Source of the DNA: Hymenobacter sp. H14-R3
Lineage (GTDB): Bacteria > Bacteroidota > Bacteroidia > Cytophagales > Hymenobacteraceae
NCBI RefSeq assembly: GCF_030063445.1
Contig: NZ_JASITD010000020.1
Coordinates: forward strand, 32,297-96,296
DNA: 64,000 nucleotides
Reading direction: 5' to 3'
Both the position numbers and the translations under genes were made by a program. Below are positions 40,931 to 48,109 of this stretch, one piece after another (position 1 is the stretch's first letter; each line of letters begins with the position of its first letter). A model generated the notes under the pieces. That model had not been told where the DNA came from. It saw only the letters and a program-made list of their open reading frames with translations, and searched no databases.

Positions 40931-41443
40931 ATGAAAAAGCGCCCCGCCAAACGCCTGCTCGGCCGCCGCGAGCTCATTACCCTGCCCGGCCTGGGCCTGC
41001 ACGGCGTGGTGGCCAAGGTGGATACCGGGGCCTACACCAGCGCCATCCACTGCACCGATGTGCACCTGGCCACCGACCCCGCCACCGGCCAGCCCGTGCT
41101 GCACGTGCGCCTGCTCGACCCCGAGCACCCCGCCACCGACGGCCGGGCGCTGGTGTTTCGCGAGTTTGGGCGGCGCGATATTCGCTCCTCCAACGGCGAG
41201 GTGCAGGCGCGCTACGTCATTCGCACCGTGGTGCGGCTCTACGGCAAGCCCTACGAAACGGAGTTTTCGCTCGCCGACCGTTCCGACCTGCGCCACCCCG
41301 TGCTGCTGGGCCGGGCGCTGCTGCGGCAGGGCCGCTTCGTGGTAGATGTGGCGCGCCGCGAACTTTCGTATAAGGCTGAGTGCCGGGCCGCTGAGAAAAA
41401 GCGGCTGGCCCAGGCCGCGCCCGATGGGGCAGTTCAGGCGTAG
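40931..41443 (+). CDS. Retropepsin-like protease of the 'ATP-dependent zinc protease' family (PF05618)
   Basis: 170 residues. The start at 40931 (MKKRPAKRLLGRRELITLPG) is a clear ATG after the repeat region. The core VAKVDTGAYTSAIHCTDVHL carries the D-T-G-A motif of aspartic retropepsin folds, near residue 31, and a second block RKSLAD-like EFSLADRSDLRHPVLLGRAL is the other half of the fold. Members (RimB) are reported next to RimK in Pseudomonas, though the 'zinc protease' name is historical. The gene precedes rimK by 131 bases and is the first of three genes with a common direction. Confidence 0.85.
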   Translation: MKKRPAKRLLGRRELITLPGLGLHGVVAKVDTGAYTSAIHCTDVHLATDPATGQPVLHVRLLDPEHPATDGRALVFREFGRRDIRSSNGEVQARYVIRTVVRLYGKPYETEFSLADRSDLRHPVLLGRALLRQGRFVVDVARRELSYKAECRAAEKKRLAQAAPDGAVQA

Positions 41444-41574
41444 TTTGGTAGCGAAATTCAGTTTGGGCACCACCCGAAAATAGGGGCTGCTGTCCCGCAC
41501 GGTCGAGCTTAATTTTGCCAAACTATGCGTGCTATTTTGCTTTCTACGCCGCCTTTCCAGCCTACCCCTACGTT

Positions 41575-42522
41575 ATGAAACTGGCCATTCTCTCGCGCGA
41601 GCCGCAGTCGTACTCCACCAAGCGGCTGGTGGCAGCGGCCATTGAGCGCGGCCACGAAGCGCAGGTGGTAGACCACCTGCGCTGCAACCTGGTGCTCGAA
41701 AAAGGCCAGCCCAGCATCCTCTACCGCGGCCAGCCCCTGGCCCGGCCCGACGCCATTATTCCTCGCATCGGGGCCTCCGTCACGTTCTACGGCACGGCCG
41801 TGGTGCGGCAGTTTGAGATGATGAAGGTGCGCACGGCCATTGATAGCCAGTCTATTGTGCGCTCGCGCGACAAGCTGCGCTCGATGCAAATCCTGAGCCG
41901 CGCCGGCGTGGGCATGCCCAAAACGGCCTTCACCAACGACACCGACGAGCTGCCCGCCCTTATCGAGCACGTGGGCGGCGCGCCCGTTATCATCAAGCTT
42001 CTGGAAGGCACTCAGGGCCTTGGCGTGGTGCTGGCCGAAAGCGCCAAGGCCGCGCAATCGGTGATTGAGGCCTTCCACAACCTCAAGGCCCGCATTCTGG
42101 TGCAGGAGTTTATTGACGAGGCCAAGGGGGCCGATGTGCGCGCCTTCGTGGTGGATGGCGAAGTGGTGGGCGCCATGCGCCGCCAGGGCAAGGAGGGCGA
42201 GTTTCGCTCGAACCTGCACCGCGGCGGCACGGGCACGCTGGTAAAGCTCAGCCGGGCCGAAAAAGCCGCCGCCTTGCTGGCTACCAAGGCGTTGGGCCTG
42301 GGCGTGGCCGGCGTCGATATGCTGCAAAGCAAGCGTGGCCCGCTGGTGCTCGAAGTCAACTCGTCGCCGGGCCTCGAAGGCATTGAGAAGGCCACCGGCC
42401 TCGACATTGCGGGCCGCATCATCGACTACACCGAGGCTCTCACGCTGCGCAAGCGCGGCGGTAAGGCCAAGCCCAAACCCCAGCACGAAAAGGCCAGCCC
42501 CGACCCCGCCGCCGCCGAATAG
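41575..42522 (+). CDS. rimK: RimK-like ATP-grasp ligase
   Basis: 315 residues. ATP-grasp enzyme that in E. coli adds glutamate to the C terminus of ribosomal protein S6 and makes poly-alpha-glutamate. The start at 41575 (MKLAILSREPQSYSTKRLVA) is the normal RimK opening; the upstream frame is discarded. Seen: RIGASVTFYGTAVVRQFEMM, the P-loop GGAPVIIKLLEGTQGLGVVL, EFIDEAKGADVRAFVVDGEV, the metal and ATP region VLEVNSSPGLEGIEKATGLD. The last ~25 residues are a Lys/Pro/Ala tail absent from short homologues. Substrate is not stated by sequence. Confidence 0.9.
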   Translation: MKLAILSREPQSYSTKRLVAAAIERGHEAQVVDHLRCNLVLEKGQPSILYRGQPLARPDAIIPRIGASVTFYGTAVVRQFEMMKVRTAIDSQSIVRSRDKLRSMQILSRAGVGMPKTAFTNDTDELPALIEHVGGAPVIIKLLEGTQGLGVVLAESAKAAQSVIEAFHNLKARILVQEFIDEAKGADVRAFVVDGEVVGAMRRQGKEGEFRSNLHRGGTGTLVKLSRAEKAAALLATKALGLGVAGVDMLQSKRGPLVLEVNSSPGLEGIEKATGLDIAGRIIDYTEALTLRKRGGKAKPKPQHEKASPDPAAAE

Positions 42523-42630
42523 CGCCGCCCGGTGGGCCGGGTGCCGTGCCTGGCCAGATTCTTGCCCGGGGCCCCGCTTTCTTCCTCGTATTTATGGCTG
42601 GCTAAGGGCGTTGCGCCGCTGGCTTTCGCA

Positions 42631-43587
42631 ATGATAGTTGACAATTATTTGACCCTGAACGGGTTGCATATTAAGCCCGGTGAGCGGGTGCTTACGCGGC
42701 TGGTTATTTCGCGGTTGCCCTCGGGCACGGTTATCGACGTGCCGGTGCACGTAATCCGCTCTACCGAGCCCGGCCCGGTGCTGCTGCTGATGGCCGGCAT
42801 GCACGGCGACGAGGTAAACGGCATCGAAACCATCCGGCGGCTCATCCGGCGCAATTTGCTGAACCCCACCTGCGGCACGGTCATCGCCATTCCCATTCTC
42901 AATATCTACGGCTTTCTCAATTTTAGCCGGGAAGTGCCTGATGGTAAGGATGTTAACCGCCTGTTTCCGGGGCATCCGCGCGGGTCGCTGGCCAGCCGGG
43001 TAGCCCACCGCTTCATGCGCGAGATTATGCCGCTCGTCGACTACGGCATTGATTTTCATACCGGTGGCAAAGCCCGCGCCAACCACCCGCAGCTGCGCTG
43101 CCTGCTGGGCGAGGAGCCGGCTATTGATGCGCTGGCCACGGCCTTTGCCGCGCCCTTTACGCTGCATTCGCGCCTGCGTACCGGCTCGCTGCGCGCCACG
43201 GCCCACGCCCTGGGCAAGCCCATTATCGTGTACGAAACCGGCGAGAGCCTGCGCTTCGACGAGCCCGGCATTGAGGAGGCCATTGCGGGCACGCTGCGGG
43301 TGCTGCACCACCTGGGCATGGGGGCCGAGGGCCCGCTGCCCGCTCGCCCCAACGTGGTGTGCCGCCGCCACCGCTGGCTGCGGGCGCGCTACGCGGGCCT
43401 GTTTCGGGCGCACGTGGCGCTGGGCGACTACGTGGAGGAGGGCCAGATTTATGGCTCCATCGCCGACCCCTACGGCGAGCAGGCCGTGCGCCTGGAGTCT
43501 ACGCTCAGCGGCTACGTTATTGGGCTGAACCACATGCCGGTCGTCAACCAAGGCGATGCGCTGCTGCACTTGGCCGTGCCGATTTAA
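42631..43587 (+). CDS. Succinylglutamate desuccinylase / aspartoacylase-family zinc hydrolase
   Basis: 318 residues. Zinc carboxypeptidase fold: metal ligands in GMHGDEVNGIETIRRLIRRN near residue 57 (HGDE) and the third ligand histidine in DYGIDFHTGGKARANHPQLR near 149; PGHPRGSLASRVAHRF follows the arginine region. The C-terminal ~110 residues form a beta-rich domain ending GYVIGLNHMPVVNQGDALLH. Family members remove acyl groups from amino acids (succinylglutamate, acetylaspartate), but no arginine-catabolism genes are near. Being third behind the RimK-like ligase and protease it may remove an added amino acid or acyl group; this is inference. Confidence 0.85.
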   Translation: MIVDNYLTLNGLHIKPGERVLTRLVISRLPSGTVIDVPVHVIRSTEPGPVLLLMAGMHGDEVNGIETIRRLIRRNLLNPTCGTVIAIPILNIYGFLNFSREVPDGKDVNRLFPGHPRGSLASRVAHRFMREIMPLVDYGIDFHTGGKARANHPQLRCLLGEEPAIDALATAFAAPFTLHSRLRTGSLRATAHALGKPIIVYETGESLRFDEPGIEEAIAGTLRVLHHLGMGAEGPLPARPNVVCRRHRWLRARYAGLFRAHVALGDYVEEGQIYGSIADPYGEQAVRLESTLSGYVIGLNHMPVVNQGDALLHLAVPI

Positions 43588-43600
43588 TGAAAAACGCTGG

Positions 43601-43719
43601 TTATTGCGAGCGCAACGCAGTGGAGCGCGGCAATCTTTCCTTCACGGTCGGGTTAGTAACTAGGTACCGAAGACGACCAGGAAAGATTGCCTCGCTCCAC
43701 TGCGTTGCGCTCGCAATAA
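43601..43719. repeat. Palindromic intergenic element, family A, copy 3
   Basis: Arms of 41 bases at 43601-43641 and 43679-43719 pair with one mismatch (GCG/CTC in the inner third). The arm matches copy 1 at 3538-3657 closely (GCGAGCGCAACGCAGTGGAG). It begins 13 bases after the desuccinylase-like gene. Confidence 0.9.
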
Positions 43720-43804
43720 CAGACGTGTCCTGCAAGTATCAATCACCCTTCTTTGGCCAAAATTGACAACTGCATACTTGCTGATTGATAATTGTTCCCG
43801 GCTC

Positions 43805-43812
43805 TACCTTTG
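43805..43812 (+). promoter_or_regulatory. Bacteroidota -7 box of the OmpH gene (TACCTTTG)
   Basis: Exact TAnnTTTG match 5 bases before the ATG at 43818, with a TTG at 43785-43787 as -33 candidate (17-base spacing). Use of this box implies a near-leaderless transcript. Confidence 0.6.
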
Positions 43813-43817
43813 CGAAT

Positions 43818-44516
43818 ATGAAAAATACTGCCCAACTAGCTTTTAATGCCGTGCTGCTCGTAGCGGTGGCCGTGCTGTACTTTCTGCATTTCAACCAGCG
43901 CCCGGCCACCGCAGTAGCCGCGGCCCCGGTTGCCACCACCGAGGAGGCCGCCCCTGCCGCCGATACCACGGCCGCCGCCACGCCGGCCGCTACTACGCCC
44001 GAAACCACCGAAGCGCCGGCCGCCATAGCTGCTGCGCCGGCCGGCCCGGCCCCCGCCGCTGGTGCCATCGTATATGTGGAGTCGGCCAAGCTGCTCGACG
44101 GCTACCAGGGTATGAAGGACGCGCGCCGCTCGTTTGAGGTAAAGGCCAAGGGCTGGGAGCGCCAGAACCAGGCCCTCGTAACCAGCTTCCGCACCGCCGT
44201 GGAGGCGTACCAGAAGTCGGCCCCCACGCTCACCCCCGACCAGCGCGCCGCCGCCGAGCAGCAGCTCCAGCAAAAGCAGCAGCAGGGCGGCGCGGAGCAG
44301 CAGAAGATTCAGGCCCAGGCCCAGGAGGCCGAAGGCAAGCTGACCCAAACCGTGCTCGAAAGCGTGAACAAGAAAGTGGAAGCCTACGGTAAGCTGCACG
44401 GCTACAAGATGATACTCATCGCCTCGCCCAGCGGCACCATCGCCTACGGCGAAAAGGGCCTGGACATTACCTCGCCCGTGTTGGCTTATTTGAACAGCGA
44501 GTACCGTAAGAAGTAA
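43818..44516 (+). CDS. OmpH/Skp-family periplasmic protein
   Basis: 232 residues. An N-terminal hydrophobic helix (LAFNAVLLVAVAVLYFLHFN) serves as signal or anchor, then a disordered Ala/Thr/Pro/Glu linker of about 55 residues. Residues ~85-230 are the Skp domain: AIVYVESAKLLDGYQGMKDA, the long Gln/Glu/Ala coiled coil around AAEQQLQQKQQQGGAEQQKI, and LHGYKMILIASPSGTIAYGE near the end, a clear OmpH signature. Known relatives hold unfolded outer-membrane proteins in the periplasm. The long linker is unusual and suggests a membrane-tethered chaperone. Confidence 0.85.
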   Translation: MKNTAQLAFNAVLLVAVAVLYFLHFNQRPATAVAAAPVATTEEAAPAADTTAAATPAATTPETTEAPAAIAAAPAGPAPAAGAIVYVESAKLLDGYQGMKDARRSFEVKAKGWERQNQALVTSFRTAVEAYQKSAPTLTPDQRAAAEQQLQQKQQQGGAEQQKIQAQAQEAEGKLTQTVLESVNKKVEAYGKLHGYKMILIASPSGTIAYGEKGLDITSPVLAYLNSEYRKK

Positions 44517-44537
44517 CCAATTGCTTATCAAGCATAA

Positions 44538-44575
44538 GAAGAGGCGTTGCTGACAATCAGCAACGCCTCTTTTTT
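44538..44575 (+). terminator. Rho-independent terminator after the OmpH gene
   Basis: AAGAGGCGTTGCTGA pairs with TCAGCAACGCCTCTT, loop CAA, followed by a T-run. Confidence 0.9.
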
Positions 44576-44579
44576 GCAG

Positions 44580-44607
44580 TAGCGCGAAGTTTCCGCTTCG
44601 TGCTACT
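44580..44607. repeat. Short hairpin related to family C
   Basis: GTAGCGCGAAG and CTTCGTGCTAC pair almost perfectly with a 6-base loop, next to the stop codon of the MDR gene. The same core appears at 10884-10990. Confidence 0.6.
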
Positions 44608-44608
44608 A

Positions 44609-45613
44609 TTAGCAAGTAAGCACCACCTTGCCGAGCTGCTGGCCGGCCTCCAGGTAGCGCAAAGCGGCCTCGCCCTCGGGCAGGGTAAACACCTTATCTA
44701 CCACGGGCACCAGTTGCTTATCGTTGACAAAGGCCAGCATGGCGTCAAAATCCTGCTCCGAGCCCATGGAAGTGCCCAGGATGCTGAGCTGCTTCCAGAA
44801 AACCTTGGCCAGCGGCAAGTCGGGCATGTTGCCCAGCGTGGCCCCGAAAAACACGATGCGCCCGCCCGGCGCGGCCACGTCGAGCAGCGTGCCGAAGGCC
44901 GCGCCGCCCGCGCTGTCGATAACCACGTCGAACAGCCCGCCGGCCTGCTTGGTGAGGGTGCGGCCCCAGCCCTCGGTGCGGTAGCTGATGCCGCCGCGCA
45001 GGCCCAGCGGCAGGGCCAGGGCGCGGGCCAGCTTGTCGTCATCGCCCGACGTTACCCAGACCTCCGCCCCCGCGGCGGCGCAGAACTGCGCGGCCACCTG
45101 GGCCACGCCGCCGCCCACGCCCGTTACCAGCACGCGCTCGCCGGGCTGCACCTGCGCCCGCCCAAAGGCGGCGCGGTAGGCCGTGAGGCCCGCCAGCGGC
45201 AGCGCGGCGGCCTGCTTCCAGCTCAGGTGGGTCGGGCGGGGCCGCACGTAGCGGGCGGGCACCACCATGTATTCGGCAAAAGTGCCGGGGTCGGGCATGC
45301 CCAGCACCCGAAAATCGCGGCCCTGGGCGCGCTGCGCGTCGCCCCACTCCACGCCGGGGTACACGATAACGGGCGCGCCCACGGCCCAGTCCGCCACGCC
45401 CTCGCCGAGGGCCACAATTTCGCCGCTGCCATCGGCTCCCAGCGTGCAGGGCAGCTTAATGCCCGCGTACTGGCCCTTCTGAATCCAGACATCGCGGTGG
45501 TTGAGGGCCGCGGCGCGCAGCTTAATCAGCACCTCGCCGGCTGCGGGCTGCGGGGTAGGAATTTCCCGCGCAACGGCGGGCTGATGCGGGGTATCTAATT
45601 GAAGAGCAAGCAT
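44609..45613 (-). CDS. MDR-family zinc-binding/quinone-type oxidoreductase
   Basis: 334 residues. GroES-like N-terminal domain with AALNHRDVWIQKGQYAGIKL and GADGSGEIVALGEGVADWAV. NAD(P) domain ERVLVTGVGGGVAQVAAQFC near residue 160 and VVIDSAGGAAFGTLLDVAAP. The structural zinc lobe is lacking, which points to quinone oxidoreductase or enoyl reductase-like members rather than a zinc alcohol dehydrogenase. Cytoplasmic; natural substrate unknown. The start at 45613 gives the standard opening MLALQLDTP. Confidence 0.85.
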   Translation of the reverse strand: MLALQLDTPHQPAVAREIPTPQPAAGEVLIKLRAAALNHRDVWIQKGQYAGIKLPCTLGADGSGEIVALGEGVADWAVGAPVIVYPGVEWGDAQRAQGRDFRVLGMPDPGTFAEYMVVPARYVRPRPTHLSWKQAAALPLAGLTAYRAAFGRAQVQPGERVLVTGVGGGVAQVAAQFCAAAGAEVWVTSGDDDKLARALALPLGLRGGISYRTEGWGRTLTKQAGGLFDVVIDSAGGAAFGTLLDVAAPGGRIVFFGATLGNMPDLPLAKVFWKQLSILGTSMGSEQDFDAMLAFVNDKQLVPVVDKVFTLPEGEAALRYLEAGQQLGKVVLTC

Positions 45614-45652
45614 TTAATTAAGGGAGAAAGTGGGGGTGGGTCAATTAAGTAA

Positions 45653-45704
45653 ATAAAATAGGGCTTACGCAAAATCGTTCGTCATTGCGTAAGCCCTATT
45701 TTAT
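45653..45704. terminator. Bidirectional terminator between rhomboid and MDR genes
   Basis: ATAAAATAGGGCTTACGCAA pairs with TTGCGTAAGCCCTATTTTAT around a 12-base loop. The inner sequence (GGGCTTACGCAAAA) also occurs in the composite repeat at about 40760, so the stem may be a repeat-derived terminator. Confidence 0.75.
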
Positions 45705-45715
45705 AAGTCAATAAA

Positions 45716-46576
45716 TCAATCAATTAACTGCTCAGTATCCTTCAGCGAAGCCGCTACCAGCGGCCCCGCCACCAGCAGCCCCATGAGCAGGCCACCGAGG
45801 TGGGCGATGTTATCAATATTGCCCGTAAGGCCAGAAATTAAGTTGCTGAGCACCAGGTATGATACTAGCCCTAGCATGCCGCGGCGGTCCCACTTATCGA
45901 GCACGAGCTTTTTGCTGACCAACAGCACCAGCAGCAAGCCATAGAGCCCAAAAATGGCCCCGCTAGCCCCCGTCGAGTTAATGCCGCCGCTGTGGTACCA
46001 GAGCGTGGCCGCCGAGGCCGCCACGCCGCTGGCCAGGTAGGCGGCCAGCAGGCGCGCGCCGCCGGTGCGGGCCTCCAGTAGCACGCCCAGCAGCCACAGG
46101 CTGGCCATGTTGAGCAGCAAATGCGTGATGCCGCCGTGCACAAACAGGCTGGTGACCAGCCGCCAGGGCTGGCCGGGCCAGGTGAGCGTCGATACGTTGG
46201 AGCCCCAGCGCACCAGCGCGTGGCCCGTGGGCACGGTGGCCGACACGCCGCTCAGCGTCATGGCCAGCCACACTAAAAAATTGATATTAAGTAGGACAGG
46301 TACGGCCCAGCTTTGGCGGGTGGGCCAAAACAGGCTGCGCAGCATGGGCAGCAACAGCTGGGCCCAGGTTTCTTCGGGCGCGGGCGCGGCGACGGTGGGC
46401 GTTGGGGGAGGAGCGGCGGCTGCATCGGGCACGAGGCCCCGGCGTTGCAGCTCGGCCACGGCGGCGGCCCCCACGGCGGGCGGATAGCGGCTGGCGTGGC
46501 GGGCCAGGTAAAGCAGCTCGGCTTCGGGGCGCTCGGCAAAGTGCTCGGCGGCCGCCTCAGGGGTGGAAACGTCCAT
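45716..46576 (-). CDS. Rhomboid-family intramembrane serine protease with an N-terminal extension
   Basis: 286 residues. Six or seven membrane segments. The first core helix region shows LVTSLFVHGGITHLLLNMAS, the catalytic serine is in NSTGASGAIFGLYGLLLVLL (GASG), and the catalytic histidine is in IDNIAHLGGLLMGLLVAG. The first ~70 residues are not part of the core: DVSTPEAAAEHFAERPEAEL then LYLARHASRYPPAVGAAAVA, a helical module that resembles the N terminus of the next gene upstream (46646-47470). Such proteases cleave membrane substrates; the target here is unknown. Confidence 0.88.
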   Translation of the reverse strand: MDVSTPEAAAEHFAERPEAELLYLARHASRYPPAVGAAAVAELQRRGLVPDAAAAPPPTPTVAAPAPEETWAQLLLPMLRSLFWPTRQSWAVPVLLNINFLVWLAMTLSGVSATVPTGHALVRWGSNVSTLTWPGQPWRLVTSLFVHGGITHLLLNMASLWLLGVLLEARTGGARLLAAYLASGVAASAATLWYHSGGINSTGASGAIFGLYGLLLVLLVSKKLVLDKWDRRGMLGLVSYLVLSNLISGLTGNIDNIAHLGGLLMGLLVAGPLVAASLKDTEQLID

Positions 46577-46645
46577 TGCGTGCTTAACCGCCGCGGGGGC
46601 CGGTTGGATTTCTGGCCCATGCGTGGGGCCGCGCTGCGCTAGTGG

Positions 46646-47470
46646 CTATAGCTTGATTTCCAATACGGTAGCCTTGTACGCCTTACCCGTAACGGGCGAC
46701 ACCCGCCGGATGCCCGCTAGCCAGTCCTGCACGTCGGTCCCGCGGGCCACCAGTTCCTTGTCGGTGGCGAAGGCCCGGTTGGGCAGCAGGGCCGGCAGGT
46801 TGGCCAGGATGTGCTGCTGGCTGCTGGCGGCCTGTCGCATGAGGGCAAGTTGGCCCTGCATTTTGGGGCCGAAGCGGTACGAGTACACGATGGCCTTGTT
46901 CCAGGCGCGCCAGGTTTCACGCACCAGCAGCGCCTGGTCGGTGAAGAAGGGGCCAGCCTTGCCTTTGTCGGCCTGATTGGTGAGGTATTCGGTTTGGGTT
47001 TCGGCCGTCCAGAAGCGCTGGCCCAGCTCTCGAAACTGGCGCAGAGCCTGCGCATCCTGCTTTTCGGCGGCCGGAATGCGGGCCACCTGGTCGGCTACTA
47101 GGGCGTCGGTGTCGAAGGTGGGTAATCGCTGGGTTTCCACCGATTCCAGCTTCAGGGCTTCGGCCGATAAGTTGTTGGCCTTGGGCGGCGCGGGGGCCGG
47201 GGGGCGGGTGGTCAGCCAGAAGCCCGCGCCCGCCAAGCCCAGCCCCAGCACTGCGGCCGCCAGTAGCAGCGGCCGCTTGCTGGGAGGGCTATGCAACTCA
47301 TTAGCAGGATAATATGCAATACTGCCCGGGCCAATGAGGGGCACTTCCCGGCGGTGTAGCTCCCGCCGGGCCGCCTCTAGCAGGTCGGGGTGGTGCTGGC
47401 TGGGATTGTCAACAAAAAACTGCAGCTCCGCGTCGGTTTTGGTGCGCACTGCATCGGTGGTAAAAGTCAT
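46646..47470 (-). CDS. Hypothetical single-pass membrane protein sharing an N-terminal module with the rhomboid
   Basis: 274 residues. N-terminal ~40 residues (TKTDAELQFFVDNPSQHHPD, then LLEAARRELHRREV) match the pattern of the rhomboid extension (EAELLYLARHASRYPPAVGA, then AAVAELQRRGL). One membrane helix RPLLLAAAVLGLGLAGAGFW near 65-85 follows. The remainder is a helical periplasmic or cytoplasmic domain (ETQTEYLTNQADKGKAGPFF; TWRAWNKAIVYSYRFGPKMQ) of unknown family. It is transcribed ahead of the rhomboid with 69 bases between, so the two probably work together, for example as substrate and protease. Confidence 0.7.
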   Translation of the reverse strand: MTFTTDAVRTKTDAELQFFVDNPSQHHPDLLEAARRELHRREVPLIGPGSIAYYPANELHSPPSKRPLLLAAAVLGLGLAGAGFWLTTRPPAPAPPKANNLSAEALKLESVETQRLPTFDTDALVADQVARIPAAEKQDAQALRQFRELGQRFWTAETQTEYLTNQADKGKAGPFFTDQALLVRETWRAWNKAIVYSYRFGPKMQGQLALMRQAASSQQHILANLPALLPNRAFATDKELVARGTDVQDWLAGIRRVSPVTGKAYKATVLEIKL

Positions 47471-47707
47471 AAAAAAAGGGCGAAAGGTGGCCGCTCCGCA
47501 TTTGGTGCCGTTAAGATGCGGGTAAATCTTCGGATACCGCGGCTAACCAGCCGCGCCCGGCTGCGTACAGTACGTGCATCCTTTTCCCCACCGCCTTTTG
47601 CCAATTGCCTGCTTTGCCAACGCCCCTGCCGCTCGCGCCATTCCAGGGGCCTGGCGCGAGTGGCCGTACTGGCAGCACAAGGCTTTAACTATTTAACCAG
47701 CAACAGC

Positions 47708-48007
47708 ATGGTAACTCCCAACATTTCGCCCGATTCCAACCGCCCATCCGAGATTGAGGAAGGCGCGCAGCCCAGCACCGCTGGCCCCATCACCAACCCC
47801 GATGCCGACGGCGACCAGTACGCCAGCGGCAACCCCGAAACCGCGACCCAGGAAGACCTGGCCGGCAGCGACGGCGCGGGCATCCGCGGTGACTACGGCG
47901 ACGCCGAGCAGACCAACGGCCTCGAAGGCGGCGGCCAAACTGCCACCGACGCCGGCCCCGACCGCGCCGGCCACAACCCCACCAACGCCCCGCAGGAGGC
48001 CGCGTAG
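47708..48007 (+). CDS. Small acidic disordered protein, 99 residues
   Basis: MVTPNISPDSNRPSEIEEGA at the start; no hydrophobic segment and no cysteine. Composition is dominated by Gly, Ala, Asp, Glu, Pro, Asn and Thr (for example DAEQTNGLEGGGQTATDAGP), so it is predicted disordered, cytoplasmic and strongly acidic. Codon use is GC-rich and even; a clean ATG and a following terminator support a real gene. It resembles small abundant stress or desiccation-type disordered proteins, but I cannot assign it to one. Confidence 0.6.
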   Translation: MVTPNISPDSNRPSEIEEGAQPSTAGPITNPDADGDQYASGNPETATQEDLAGSDGAGIRGDYGDAEQTNGLEGGGQTATDAGPDRAGHNPTNAPQEAA

Positions 48008-48027
48008 ATTAAACCTTCAGGTTATTG

Positions 48028-48061
48028 AAAAGCCCGTTTTGCCCCGCAAAACGGGCTTTTT
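48028..48061 (+). terminator. Terminator after the disordered-protein gene
   Basis: AAAAGCCCGTTTTGC pairs with GCAAAACGGGCTTTT with a CCC loop and ends in a T-run. Confidence 0.85.
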
Positions 48062-48109
48062 GCGGCGTGGCCGGGGCGTAAGCGGGCGGGCTGCCCGTTC
48101 TTTGCGCTT

